The notes beneath the pieces are model-generated. The model was given only the letters and a program-made list of their open reading frames with translations. It was not told where the DNA came from and searched no databases. From contig NC_134101.1 of NCBI RefSeq assembly GCF_000715075.1, positions 193,894,103-193,958,102 of the forward strand: a stretch of 64,000 bases of DNA, written 5' to 3'. Of the stretch, positions 1 through 15,663 are shown in pieces (positions within the stretch are counted from its first letter, which is position 1; every line of letters starts with the position of its first letter). This DNA comes from Nicotiana tabacum (lineage: Eukaryota > Streptophyta > Magnoliopsida > Solanales > Solanaceae). The translations under genes were made by a program, and so were the position numbers.

Positions 1-289
1 CAATTTAGCTTTAAAAAATACTAAATAAATTTTTAAAAATATGTAAAAATTATATTAGCTATATTTTAGTTTAAATATACTAATTCAATAAATGAATCAC
101 TAATAATGATAATTTTGGGAATAATTATTGGGTTTTTCTTGGTAAAAATAGGCAATAAATCGATTTAAAAATATCTAAAAATTAAGGAATAATAATATTA
201 CGCTTGAATATGCTTACATATGCATATACATGCTATTTTGAAGTTATTTTTCATATGAAAAATATACAGGAAAAAATTGGGTATCAACA
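1..289. other. AT-rich flank, no gene seen
   Basis: The stretch is AT-rich with no convincing ORF. It should correspond to the inner part of the LTR that starts at 290, but it does not resemble bases 6600-6890 of the partner LTR. The LTR is therefore broken at about 290 by deletion or by insertion of other sequence. Confidence 0.5.
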
Positions 290-1663
290 GGTATTCCATC
301 ATATCATCTCGGCCGCTGTGGCAAAATCATCAACGTATACCAATTGATCAAGTGGTGGTGCGTATGTAACACCATAATCTTTTCCTATATCCTATATATA
401 TATATGCACTGTGGCAAAATCATCAGCGTATACCAGCTGATCAGGTGGTGGTGCATATGTAACGCCATAACTCTTTCCCATATCCCATATATATACGCGT
501 ATATAACACCATCTAGTCATGGTCAATGTACATATATAAATGAATGCAATGCATGAAAAGTACGTCAATAAAATCTTTCGGAGTGTCATAAGCCCATTAT
601 GCCTTTGAATAATATCATGAAGTAACTTTTTCAACTTACGTATTTTTCTGAGACCCATAAACAGATGATAGAATAATATGACACACGAAAAATCAAAACA
701 TAAGCATCTCTATCATTTTTATGAATAGAGTCATTTATGGAAGTAGGCATTTTCTCATTTCGTTTGTATTGTATGGATCATGCCAAAAGAAAAGAAGGAA
801 TAGCCTTAACATACCTGGAGTAGGCAAAAATTCATGTGATATTATTGAGAAAGATTGTACCGTGATCTCTTAGAATTGCAAATCCCGTTACTATTATGCA
901 GTATAACTTCGTATAAAATTTTGTCGGTGCAAAATCACGTTGCCAAATCTATCTCACTTTGGGAATTTTTGATCCTAATCTCCATCCGTATTGTCTTTAT
1001 ACTTTCACAATGTATTAGCCTTTTCAATTTGTGAAATTTGGAGAAGCCTTCTTAAAGAATCTTATAACCCAACAATGAGATAAGGTGCACATGGATTTGT
1101 GCCACCACCTCCTTAAATATAATAGTTGGCAATTTGCTGCCATGTTACCATACACCCATGTCGATATTGTCCCCCTAACAATTATCCAATCCTTATTTAG
1201 TTAATTATCCTTAAAATTCAATTTACAAGTTAATCTTCCACTTAAAAATCCATAATTACCCAATTATTTACATAATTAAGAATTATCTCAAATTACTTGA
1301 AATACTACTCATTTTTAGCATACCTTATATATCTCACTATCATGGTCATGTGGTACCTTATATGACACTAGTCCATAGATACCGGGTATTATAGCTTGGA
1401 CCGTATTTTATCCCAAATTGCCAAACTTTGACGAAACTTATTTTCTTCTATTCGCTTACCCTCTCACCTTCACGAATTTGCTTATTACTTGTTTGAAATA
1501 GCATAATGCTTATAATCACAAAATAATCTCATTCCCGAACTTATGTTGATTAACTTACGACAAAACTTTAACGTACGAAAATGCGGGATGTAATATCTCA
1601 TTTCCGAGCTTTCATCAATTTACTTATGGCGTATTTTTACGTATGAAAACATGGGGTGTAACA
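290..1663 (-). mobile_element. Partial 3' LTR of a pol-less LTR retrotransposon
   Basis: This segment is clearly homologous, in the same orientation, to 6890-8346. Shared landmarks include the CATCATATCATCTCGGCC block at the left and the terminal GGGTGTAACA at 1654-1663. Read on the minus strand the LTR begins TGTTACACCC, and it is preceded by the purine tract AAAGGGG at about 1670-1676, which suits a polypurine tract. The distal part of the LTR is missing before 290. The partner LTR carries a much longer TA tract at the equivalent place. Confidence 0.75.
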
Positions 1664-4600
1664 TCATCACCCCTTTGGAACATTCGTCCTTGAATGTTGA
1701 ATGATGCGTTTATCATTCTCATAACTCATAGCTCTTGCAAACACTTTAATACTCTTCTAGCCATGTAGGAAACTATTCTTTGAATAAATCCAAATTCTAG
1801 GGTATTCCCATCTGTAGGTCTCTTTCTCATACCACGACCTAATTTTTCTGATCTTATAACTCTTACTACCTTCTGTTGTAGCCTGTACGACTTTTTCCTT
1901 GTATGTGCGCCTATACGACTCTTCTCTTCTCTTTCCTCCAGCTTTTAGCCAATGTCTTGGCCTCAATTTGTGAACATATGCATAACTATAACAAGTTTCT
2001 CCCATGGGAACCTATAGGTGTACATAGGTTCTTCTCTCAGTACTTTGTCGAACTTACGAATATTGCTAGACCTTATTTCATAGATCTGTTTATCCATTCG
2101 TATGACTTTACTGCATTTAGGTGGGTCATACTATACCATAACTCTTACTTCAATTTATCGTTACTGAGTTCTGCTACCGAACTCCAGGTTACTTTCGTTA
2201 CTTATCCCATATGTATAAATCTAAGTCCTTTGATGCTTCCTCATTGCATATTCATCTTATGAATGATGGCCTAATCTCACCTCATACTTTATGACTTGTG
2301 TCCATCCATTATTGATTCACCTCAATATTGATCTATCATCCTATGTAACACTGCCTCTAGGGCTCACGTCTCATTGGGGACATCTGGAGTAATTAGATTG
2401 ATCCGTGCGATACTATACTTCGATAACCATATTTTATATAATCCCAATATGACTCACCTTACATGGATATTTTAATCCTGTACAACTCATGAAATCCTCT
2501 TCAAGTCATTATTCTATCGAAGGCCCAAACGACATTTTTATCCATCATAATTACACCCTTATTCTACTACCAGGGCAACATTCTATTTCTTCTAAATTCT
2601 ATTAGTCTTAGACTTATTTGAGTTCATTCAGGCTATACTAAGCTTTGTATAACTTAGAGAAACCATCAGCTCTTCTTGTTTTCATGGGCTTAATTGTGAG
2701 GACTTATCCATTCTCGTCACCTTCTCACTCGCCCTTTCTTATCTATATTCCTAACTTCCTAAAACCTTGTCGCTTTACCATGCTTTAGTTTGCCATTTAC
2801 ACATATCAATTCATACTACTCGCAACCTCCCTTCAACTTGCTTGCACTATAGATTTCTTTACGTTATTTCTGGAACATCGAGCGAGATATAGCATTGTCT
2901 CAAACTCTTCTTTACCCTTTTAATTTAGACCTCTCGATACCTAGAACCCATATGCTGGAAAATATGCCACTAAAGACGCCGCTATCATTCTTGGATACTG
3001 AATCCCAGTACTTCTAGCCTTTTGTCCAAAGTATGAACAATTCACAACCTTCTACATTTGAGTATTTCGTACGTTATTCACATTTACCTTACTTACCTTA
3101 AAAATCTTACATCACATTTTCAATCTCTTTCATGACCTCCCTTCCTCATAGGTATGATTCAAATACACAACTTGAAGATCTATTATAACCTCCTTACACA
3201 ATCCGGTGAGAGTTCATATTGACTTCTTATGAGGTTGGGACACTTCTAACTGGCTTTATGTAGAGCCGTTATAGAATATGGCTACTGTACTATCTTTCTT
3301 GTACCTCTGATATTAATAGTGATTCTTCAATGTTCGCAATCATGATGTCTATAACTTTCTGGGTCCAATAAGCAGACTCCTAATTTACTTAGTTGATGTA
3401 AATCTTTAGTTTCCTTTTCCTTCTATTTAGCCTTTATATAGGCTTAAGCTATCTTTCGATCTATGTCTCATGGCATTTAGTTATTACTTTAGCCTTTTAT
3501 GGACTCTATGGAAAACCATGATAAGTATTCTAATGATTCAATCCTGTGTCTATGACCTGGACCCAATACCTTCTTTTAACTTATACCGGAGCCTTCTACG
3601 GCTGATCATTAATCGAATAATTCCTTTCGTTTCATTTCAGCTTTCTTCAAACGTAAGCAATTGCTTTACCTAGTCTTTTTGCCCCCTTTTGCGTGCATAC
3701 TTAGCTTATCTGTGTTCTCACTCATGCCGACGTTTATGTGCAACTCATATAGTCTCGAATATTAATTTTGGTTTTACTCCCTGCTCATTAGCCATGGTAG
3801 GTGCCACTTTCTTTTGGAGTGCATACAATTTTGTAGTGAGACTGTTGTTACACAATCATTTCCTCCTTAGGTTACTAAGCTTAGGTTGAAGCCTTCTTCC
3901 TTACTTCCTTAATTAGTGTTTCATTGTAGTATTTAGGGGAAATCCTATGACTCTTGTAAAGCTGTAAGCTTATTACATTGTATACTCGACGGACCTTTTG
4001 ATGTCCTTCCTTGCCTATAATTATCTGTAGTTACTTACTTCCACCCCCTTGTGCTTGTAGAGTTACTTCTACACTGATATTTTGACTATCTTCCTAGTGG
4101 AACTCTCTTTTATTCCTCTAACATTCATACGGTACCTTTAACTATCCTGTCTCCCGTCTGAATATATCTCAAGTAGTACAATGACATTACTGCGAGGCTG
4201 AATTTACTATATTTGGTTTTACTATGTTTATCTTGCACGATCTACTGGGTCGTCTGTAACCTCCTGTCTAGCCATAACTAGGCTCCTCCTGAATCAACTG
4301 CTAACTACTCGTTGTCCCATTCTCATATCAATTTTTCACGTAATTTCCCTTGGGTTATTTCCTTTGTCTAACTTACCTCTTGCACTAGCTCCTAATTTAT
4401 CAATAACATTCTGGGCAGGAACCCTTACTTCCTTTCCTTGACGTCATGCTTGCATAATATTCTAGAATTGTAGCATATCTATAGGATTGGATAAGTGCAG
4501 TGTCATTCCTTTTTCATTTTTATCGCATTCTTCCTTTACCCTTTCACAGTCACTAGAACCAGTTAATTATGACTTAATGCCACATCACTCTATATTCCCC

Positions 4601-6170
4601 CCTTTAGGGGAGTACTAAGAGTCGGAGCCACAAGAATCTACCTATAGATGTTTTATCTCTTCATCTTTGGGTCTTTTCAAATCATTGATGACCCTTACTC
4701 GCCTTGCGGCAATCCTTATGTACCAAGGATAACAAAATTCCTTACTCGTGATGGTGACACTTAGTATAACTGGCACATACAGTCCCTTAAGCTTAACTTT
4801 GCACATTGCTTTCTTTAGGGAAGCGTCTTCCTAAATGACCATTCTCTGAATTTCTCATAAATCTTCTTCTGTTGTTCATTCTATTATCGCCGGGAAAAAT
4901 CTAAAATTCTCACGATGCCGACCATTATCAAATGACTCACTTCCTAACTTATGTTAAGTTTATCTTGTTCACCAGCCCATACTGATTTCTTTTATTTTGG
5001 GGTCTAACTTTTCTTTCCAGTAGTCGCGCTGGAGTCACGAACTTATTTGTCAAAATGAAGATATGACTTTATGGCCTATACTCTTTTCTTATCTCAAGGC
5101 CTGTCACCTCTCATCTTTTCCTTCACTTGACTATAGACTCTGTAATACTGTCATCTTTTTTATCTACCATTGTCATCAATGTATCACATCTTACTCGTAA
5201 TGCTTCATTAACTCTCGTCTTATTTCTTGCTAATATTTATGTCTATCACTTTATTGCTGGAAACTCGAATAGGATATTCTTTTGCTTTTAGCTCCCCTTG
5301 CTCCATCCACTGGCTCTTCGGGCTGTCTAACATTCTCTCTCTACTAAGGACGGGAGACACACTAAGATAATATTTATATGTTCCAGGCATCCAGTGCCCA
5401 TCTTTGTAATACTCATATCTAGCTATATTATTTTAGAGTGCACCATCTAGGTATCTTACAAGGAGATCTATTAGCACATTTGCAATATCCTTTGAAAATG
5501 TCAACTAATGCAAACAATCCATCCACCATTTTTGGTCACTCTAACCCCAGTCGGATCCTGATATCCGTACTTCTCTTATACTACTTCTGTTAGCTCTCGT
5601 AGGGCATAACTGAGATCCGTTGTGGCCAATTGTACATATCTTTGTTACAGTGGAAGGTAACTTAAAGTGCTTATATTTCTCTGCCTGAATTGTAATACTA
5701 ATAATCTTTATAACTGGGTGCCTCGTACCCTTCTTTACCTGGCTTCTTTTACTTGTTTAAACTTGTATCTACCTCCCGATTATCTTATTCCTTTCTACCG
5801 TAAGAGTGGATAGGCATTCTTCCCATAGGGATCCTTATCAAGAAACTTACACATCTTAGTATACACATGATCTGTTGAATACATCATATTTATCCATCAT
5901 AAGAATGATGCAAAAATTGAGTTCCGCTAACCCAACACTTTCACAGCTATATCTCTTATCGATCATCTTTCTGAATATAGGTATCATCTTATTACGAATA
6001 GAATTTCGGGATTTGAATTCTTATAAGTGATCTATACCACACGATCTAGAGTAAAAAAGAGAGTCACAGTCTTAAATACCATGTAGCCTCCTGCTTATAA
6101 GTGTGCTGCATGACACACCCATAAACAAGAATCAACTAGACACGACTTATAGACTCCCTAGGACAGAACT
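1664..6170 (-). mobile_element. Internal region of the LTR element, no gag/pol recognised
   Basis: About 4.5 kb lies between the two LTRs. I find no long ORF on either strand and no protease, RT, RNase H or integrase motif. The plus strand is rich in C and T (minus strand purine-rich). Short ORFs such as 1903-2262 (plus) and 1757-2005 (minus) have no recognisable domain. The combination of long LTRs, a primer site and a non-coding interior fits a non-autonomous (LARD-like) element or a very old, saturated copy. Confidence 0.55.
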
Positions 6171-6183
6171 GCTCTGATACTAC
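6171..6183 (-). promoter_or_regulatory. Primer binding site (initiator tRNA-Met type)
   Basis: Read on the minus strand the bases are GTAGTATCAGAGC, one mismatch from the common plant iMet primer site TGGTATCAGAGC. The site lies directly inside the LTR end at 6187, as expected for the first internal bases of a minus-strand element. Confidence 0.7.
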
Positions 6184-6186
6184 TTT

Positions 6187-8346
<2,160 letters not shown>

Positions 8347-8695
8347 GCACCAGTAAATAGAGCTTCCAAATCGGAGACTTCAAGGTACACATGTCGGCGT
8401 TCGCAGGGCTCGGAGTCAACTTCTGTCCTTGTTTTTCTATTGCATACTCTTTATTTAGACTGTGATGTATTAGGGATGTTTCAGTATACTCGTGTAGAGC
8501 TTATGACTCAGTCTCACCAAATTTTGGGAGTTATTGTTAGCTGCATTGTGGAGTTCTTTAATAATAGTTGGTTGGTTTAAATTTGAAGATTCTTTTATTA
8601 TTTCTGTTATTTCTTCATGTATGTTAGGTTTACCTAGTCTTAGAGACTTGATGATTCCATCATGATATCCTACGTGGGAAATTGGGGTTGTGACA
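8347..8695 (+). mobile_element. Terminal LTR fragment, inverted partner of 8744-9060
   Basis: It starts directly at the end of the pol-less element's LTR and finishes GGGGTTGTGACA. Its reverse complement matches 8744-9060 with moderate divergence, sharing the GAGACTT, CGCAG-CTCGGAGTC and TAGAGCTTAT blocks in the right order. It looks like the last 350 bases of an LTR related to the chromovirus LTR next door, in opposite orientation. A 48-base spacer (8696-8743) separates the arms and itself resembles LTR-internal sequence near 10356-10400. Confidence 0.6.
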
Positions 8696-8743
8696 TTCCC
8701 TCACACAAGATTATGCAAGATACATATCTCCAACGGGACAAAT

Positions 8744-11700
8744 TGTCACGACCCCAACTTCCCACCTTAGGACGTCGTGATGGCACCTAGTCTCTAAGAC
8801 TAGGTAGGGTAACACACATCGATCTTTAGCAGAAATTACAACTTAGATATCAATTTAACATGTTAAATTATCATAATAAAACTCAAATGGAACAACTGTC
8901 AAAAAACTCCCAAAACCAATGGAACTGAGCTATAAGCTCTACAGAAATATACTAAGAATCTCTAATACAACACTGTCTGAATAGAAGATAAACAGTGGTA
9001 AAAATAATGACAAAAGGTGACTTCGAGGACTGCGAGCGCCAAGAAATTATGCTTTAAAGTCTCCAGAATATCTTGTCAAATCACGGGTGTCCGGCCCAAG
9101 CTGAAGTACCTGGATCTATACAAAAATATGCAAAAGTGTAGCATGCGTACACCACAACAGTAACCAGTAAGTATCAACCCTAAGCTAGGTAGAATAGTGA
9201 CAAGGCCAGGTCAAAACACCTACTAGACAAAGAAACCTGAAGAGAATATAATATAATCTAATAACGGGAAGAAAGTAATAAGTGACAACAGAATGATGCA
9301 AAGATATAAGGCTAATAACAGGGACTTAAAGCAATAAGGAACAAAGAAGGGTAAACATGCAATAGGAACAACAATGATGAAATGTCGTAAAAGTATAAGT
9401 AAAAACAAATGAAGGGGCAATAACTATTCGAATCAATAAGTCTTTTCACATAGAATGTACAACAAGAATTACAATAGAGGTACCACACCTCTTCTTTCAC
9501 ATTTCACAAATCACAATCACAATCTTCCTTATACCGCCGCGTGAGCATTGCATTTATTTTTAAGATTATTTTCCCGAAAAAGCTACATGCGCTTTCGCTC
9601 CCTTATGTCGCCGCATGACTTAAGTAATTTCCTTATTAGCAACACGCACATAAATCCCACATTATCTCTCCGCATGCACAACAACTCCTATCCTTATACC
9701 CCCGATGTGCTTCAATATCACAACACAATAATCAACTCGCACCACGCATGCCCACATTCTACAATATTGCCAAAATCAACAATACAATTGTTACCAAAAC
9801 ACATAGCCCACAGCTCAACAACATTGTGTACAAGAATCTCAATATTAAAAAAATAAATGAGAAATAACTCCATAATTAAAGATATATCAATAGTTCACCA
9901 CTTTAACCTCAATGTGTTATTAGATTTCACAACAATAACTTCAAAAATCCAAAATTTAGGTATTTCCCAGGAATAGAAACTTCCAACTTAAAGTGCAAAA
10001 CATAAGCTTAACAATGACGGAGAGAGCATAGAATAGTAACTAAGTCTAATACATGATGATAACTCAACAATGAAAGAATCTCATATAACAACAACTACAA
10101 TTAAGTGCATATGAGACTGATTTTGACAACAGAAACTAGAACAAGTAATGACAACTTCAATTTAAGGCATGTACGAATAAAATTGACAATGAAAGGTAGA
10201 ATAGATAATAATAACATCAATTAAGTACCTATGAGTAACCTAACGGTTTTAACTGGTCAAATATCGCATATAAGCCCGTGTACACACTCGTCACCTCGTG
10301 TACACATCTTCCGCATAAATCAAATAGCACAATCAACCCAAACCCTAAGTGGTAGTTCCCTCACACAAAGTTAAACGAGATACTTACCTCAAAACAAGCT
10401 AAATTAATCCATTAATAAGCCATTCCCGTGCAAATCTAACTCTGGATGACTCAAATCTAGCCAAATTAACATAATATCATAACTAAAATCTATAGAAAGC
10501 AATTCTGGATGGCTCGAATCTAGCCAAATTAACTTAATATCATAAATAAAAGCTATAGAAAGCAACTCCGGATAATAAAGATTTGATCTTTAATGAAAAT
10601 AAAAAAGCCAACTCAAATAGTCAACCCCGGGCTCGCACCTCGAAACCTGACTAAACTCACAAATTCCGAACACTCATTCCGATACGAGTCCAACCATACA
10701 AAAATCATCCAATTCCAACCTCAAATCGACCATCAAATCCTCAATTTATATTCTAGAAAAGTTTTCATGACAATCCCCAATTTCTCTATTTCAAATCACT
10801 AATTAAATGATAAAAACAAGGATGGAATCATGAAACATAACCAAATCCGAGTTAAAACACTTACCCCAATCCAAATTGTAATCCCCTCCAACATCATCCA
10901 AGACTGAGCTCTCTAACTCAAAATATAATATAATAATTACAATCCTCGAACTAGAGTACTATATAATATGCTCATGTACTGTGCATCACGAACGCGGGAC
11001 TAACATTGCGTTTGCGAAGACCAAAAGTTGTCTTCCCATAAAAAATACTTTGCGTCCACGTCCTCTTTCACGCGAACGTGATGAAGCAAATGCCCATGCC
11101 TTTGCAAACGCCGCCTTGACCTCATGAACGCGTAGGATAAGCCCATCCCGGCACTTGGCTGCTTCGCGAACGCGAATGCCATATCGCAATCAGGAAGAAG
11201 GAAACCAACCTGAGACATTAGCAGTCCAAAAATAAGGTGGAATGGTCAGTAACCCATCCAAAACACACCTGAAGCCCACATGACTCGTTCCAAACACACT
11301 AACCAATCCCAAAACATAACACAAATCTACTCGATGCCTTAAATCACACAAAAAAATATCAAAACTACGAATCACACCTCAATTCAAACCTAATGAACTT
11401 ATCACTGTTTCCAAATTCAAAACTTGCACCGAATAGGCGTTAGCAACTTTGAATGACCCCAAAGTTTGCATGCAAATTCCAAATGACATATTGGACCTAT
11501 ACTAACTCCCAAAAATCACAAACCAAGCCCGACATCGATAAAGTCAACCTTTGGTCAAACCTATCAACCTTCTAAACCTTCAACTTTTCCACTTTCACTA
11601 ATTCAAGCAAAAATAACCTATGAACTTTGAATCAACATCCGGACATACGCCTAAGTCCAAAACTACCATACGGATCTATTGGAACCAACAAAACTCCATT

Positions 11701-11909
11701 TAGGAGTTTTCTACACACATGTTAAACTCTGGACAACTCTTTATACTTAAGCTTTCAACCTAGGAACTAACTGTCCCAATTCACCGCAAACTTTCCCTAA
11801 TCCAATCCAGACCATCCCGGCAAGTCACATAACAACAAATAAACATAGAAGAGGCAATAAATGGGGGAATAGGGCTACGATACTCAAAACGATCGGCCGA
11901 GTCGTTACT
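8744..11909 (-). mobile_element. 3' LTR of a chromovirus (Ty3/gypsy, Tekay/Del-like)
   Basis: On the minus strand the LTR starts at about 11909 (GTAACGACTCGGCCGATCG, a decayed TGTAACGAC start). It directly follows the end of pol and the typical block where CTCCCCTCTTAA precedes the LTR in plus coordinates. It ends GGGGTCGTGACA at 8744. At about 3.17 kb it has no coding capacity. Short ORFs inside it (for example 9548-9856, 10986-11189) have no domain and are taken as chance. Confidence 0.6.
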
Positions 11910-13258
11910 TTCTCCCCTCTTAAAACAAATGTTCATCCTCAAATGAGAATAGAGACATACCTGAATTGTTGAAAAGGTGAGGATAATGTCTACGCATGTA
12001 ATGTTTGGTCTCCCAAGTCTCCTCCTCGACCGGTTGGCCTCGCCATTAAACCTTCAATGAAGAAATGTTCTTTGACCTTAACTTCAAGACCTGACTGTCC
12101 AATATATCTACTGGCTCCTCAAATAAGTCAATACTTGTCTAATTGGACTAAGCTAAAATCTAGTATATTAGATGGATCACCATAATACTTCCGGAGCATA
12201 GAAACATGGAACACCAGGTGAACTACCGATAAGCTGTGTGGCAATGCAAGTCTGTAGCCCACCTCACCAACCCATTCAAGGATCTCAAAAGGAACAATAT
12301 ACCTAGGGCTTAACTTTCTCTTCTTCCCGAATCTCATCACACCCTTCATGGGTGAAACCCGGAGTAAAACTCACTCTCCTATCATACTATATCACGATCC
12401 CTCTGATCATCATAACTCTTCTACCTAGACTGTGATATACGAAGTCGATCCTCAATCAACTTGACCTTCTCCAAGGCATCCCGAACCAAATTAGTGCCTA
12501 ACAACCTAGGCTCCCCCGGCTAAAACCAACCAACCGACGAACGACACTGCTTCTTATATAAGGCCTCGTAAGAAGCCATTTGAATACTTAATTAATAGCT
12601 ATTGTTGTAGGCGAACTCTGAAAGGGATAGCATGAACCCCCAAAATCCATAACATATGCCCGTAGCATATCCTTCAAGATCTAAATGGTGTGCTCGGACT
12701 ATGTGTGTGTAACTCACATTTCACGGCTCTCTAGAAATGCAATGTAAATTGTGTGCCTCAATTGATGATAATGGACACTAGCACACTATGAAGATGAACA
12801 ATCTCACGGATATAGATCTAAGCTAGCTGCTCTGAAGAGTAGGTAGTCACCACCTGAATGATATGTGCCAACTTGGTAAGTCTATCTACAATAACACACA
12901 TTTCTTCAAATTGCTTCAAAGTCCGAGGGAGTCCAACAATGAAATAAATATTCTCCCACTTCCACTCAGGCATCTCAAGTCTCTAAAGCAAACCGCCTGG
13001 CATTTGATGCTCGTACTTTACTTGCTGACAGTTAACAAACCGAGCCACATACTCTACTATATCTTTCTTCATTCTTCCCCACCAATAGTGCTGCCTCAGG
13101 TCCTGATAAATCTTGGTGGCACCGGGATGAATGGAATACCGCGAACTATGGGTCTCCTCAAGAATCAACTCACGCAACCCGTCAATATTAAGCACACAAA
13201 TCTGACCCTTCAATCTTGTATGGCCCCATAAATATTTTACCAAAAAAACCGAAATTTT
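11910..13258 (-). pseudogene. Chromovirus integrase with C-terminal chromodomain, degraded
   Basis: This is the 3' end of pol of the minus-strand chromovirus. At 12983-13243 the reading frame holds the integrase zinc-binding end (HPGATKIYQDLRQHYWW, then NCQQVKYEHQ). At 12350-12980 fragments of the catalytic core occur in several frames. At 12128-12349 there is the post-core GKKRKLSPRYIVPFEI block and LVFHVSMLRKY, and 11930-12120 holds a decayed chromodomain-like tail. Frameshifts and stops separate these pieces, so no complete enzyme can be made. A 2.4-kb solo LTR splits this part from the upstream pol at 13259. About 45 bases next to the break (13210-13258) do not match the usual pol linker. 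Confidence 0.75.
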
Positions 13259-15663
13259 TGTGTTGCCGAGATAGGCTTATGTGTTAAAAATTATAGAGAG
13301 TTAAAGGAAAATATATTGCAGAGTTGGGAATTTCTGTGGCTCATTATGCAGCCGCATAATCACTATGTAGGCCGTAGAATAGCCGCAGAGTGAGGCATCC
13401 TTTTGGGCCATTATTTATGTCATTTTTGTGACTCATTATACGACTACAAAACCATTTTGCGAGCCGCACTCTTATTGCATATCCAGCCTTGAAATTTTTC
13501 AGATGGAGGTTCTAAGGTACATTATGCGACCGCATAATAAGTCTGCGAACCGTAGACTGGTCGCAGATTGAAGCAAAAAATATTAGTTTCGGAGGGACAA
13601 TTATGCGGCCCACTTTGCGAACAATAGAAGCATTATGCGGTCGCATATGCGACCACAAATCTGTATCAGGGCTCCTATTTTTCTAATTTTCAAACCCGAC
13701 CCATCCTAATATAACTTCCTTGGGGATCATTTTAGAAGGCAAATCCTTATATTTCTAGAGAGAGAATACCATAAAGTGAGAAGGGAGTCCCTAAGCTCAT
13801 CACTCATCAACTCTTGCTCAAAGTTGAGGAATTTGTGAGAAGAATCCACTACGTCTTCATCCTAAAAGGTAAGAATCTATACCCTATCACTTAATTTCAA
13901 AAATTAACTAAAAATAAGTAATTAGAAAGAGAATTCTTGGGTAGGGGAGCTATTTATCTTGCATGCATGTGTGATAAAAGAGTGTAGGAAGATTGTGAGC
14001 TAAAAATGGTGATGAATAGGTTGTGGGATAATGAAATCATCCATAAAAAGGGCCTTGGAACCTTAATGCACACTCAGTGGTTGATAAAATGCCCAAATGA
14101 ACTAGAAACATGATCATCTTTCTCATTTTTTGTTCAACTTTTTATATTTCTAAAATAGATTGAAGTTGCTAAGAATTTCGTAATATTGTAGAGTTTAAGG
14201 AAGCTCAATTGAGGTATGTTGGCTAAACCCCCTGCTTAGAATTGAATCCCATGGTATTCATGAAATCGGTGTAAGTCCCAAATTGATCGTTATAGAAATT
14301 GCTAGTCTGAATGTGCTTGCATTGAAAAATATATGAGCAATATGTATTCCAATGCTTTCATGATGTTATCTTATCATTTTAGGATGTGTTCAAAACATGG
14401 AATATGTGCTAAAAATTCCTAGACTACAAGTCAAATTCGAATAAAGATTGTTATGCCAAATTATGTGAAAAGTCTCTATGTGCCTTAGATTCTAAATTGC
14501 ACACATGTGTAATCAAAGTCCTGAATGAAAATCCATGTTGTTGTTGATGATGATAATAATGTTGGAGTGTGGAAAAGAACTTGAATTATGAAATACGTCC
14601 AAGTGCCAAATATGAAATAACAATTGTGGCCACTAGTGCCAATGAATTGAAAGATGTGAAAGAAGTATGAAATGAGGTGACTGATAGAAAATGGTAATAT
14701 CTCGGGCGAGACGACCTAGCCGATCATGCTGTGATCGGATGCATGCCACACACATGGTGGTGACTGTGTTGGAAATTATAATTGAAATAGTGAATATGGT
14801 TGATCTCTCGAATGAGACAACCTAGCTAACCGATTGGTCATGATCGGACTCTGTGCCAAGAGTACAGTAGTATTATGAATAGCGGCATTGTGAATAGTTG
14901 TGATGGAAGCAGTGGTATTGTGGACAGTGGTATCGTGAACTGTAGTATTATCGGTACTAAAGATCTCCTAACTAAAAATATGTATTATTTTCATATTTTG
15001 AAAATTGATATGTTTCAATTAGGCATTTGGATATTATTTATTGTGACTTGTTGTTTCTATGGTTTCCTTTTCTTATATGGCCATTCTATTTTGAAGGAGG
15101 ACTTTTAGCTTTACATACTAGTACTATCCGACGGTACTAACGTCCCTTTTGTCAGGCCGCTGCATTTTTAAATGGATATAGGTGGTTCCATAGAAGGCAC
15201 TATTGATCAACGTTAGTGGTACATCCTCTTCCCAGCAGACTTGGTGAGCCTTACGTCATCCTGGGTTTATGTATTGTATCTTTTATTCATATTACTATTA
15301 CGTTTTGAGGTATAATCGGAGCCTTGCTGCCGGCACTATCATAACACTCTTTTGTATCTTTTAGAGACTCCGTAGATACAATGTGGGTTATACATGGGTG
15401 TTGGAAAAGTCAAACAAATATATGTTATGTTTTAATCACTTTTTCCGTTCAAACCATAAGAATGTGTGTATTTTGAGACTTAAAAATGATGTAACTATTG
15501 AAAATGAATTAGTATGGTATACATGATCTCGATAATGTTTAGTTGATGAAAATACATCTTCTCTTTAATCATGAGTGAGTTTGGGTAAAAGATCTAATAG
15601 GCTTGCTTGGCCGGGTTCACTCCGTCGAGCGACAGTCGCGCTCCCTGAGTTTGGGGCGTGACA
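13259..15663 (+). mobile_element. Solo LTR inserted into chromovirus pol
   Basis: The pol frame stops abruptly at 13258 and resumes at 15664. The interposed block begins TGTGTTGCCG and ends GGGGCGTGACA, has no internal coding region, and is flanked by ATTTT on the left and ATTCT on the right, a 5-bp target duplication with one mismatch. The content (repeated CATTATGCGGCCGCATAA-like blocks at 13340-13670 and GTCCCTTTTGTCAGGCCGC at about 15140) is what I associate with solanaceous gypsy LTRs. ORF 14875-15108 has no known domain. Confidence 0.7.
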
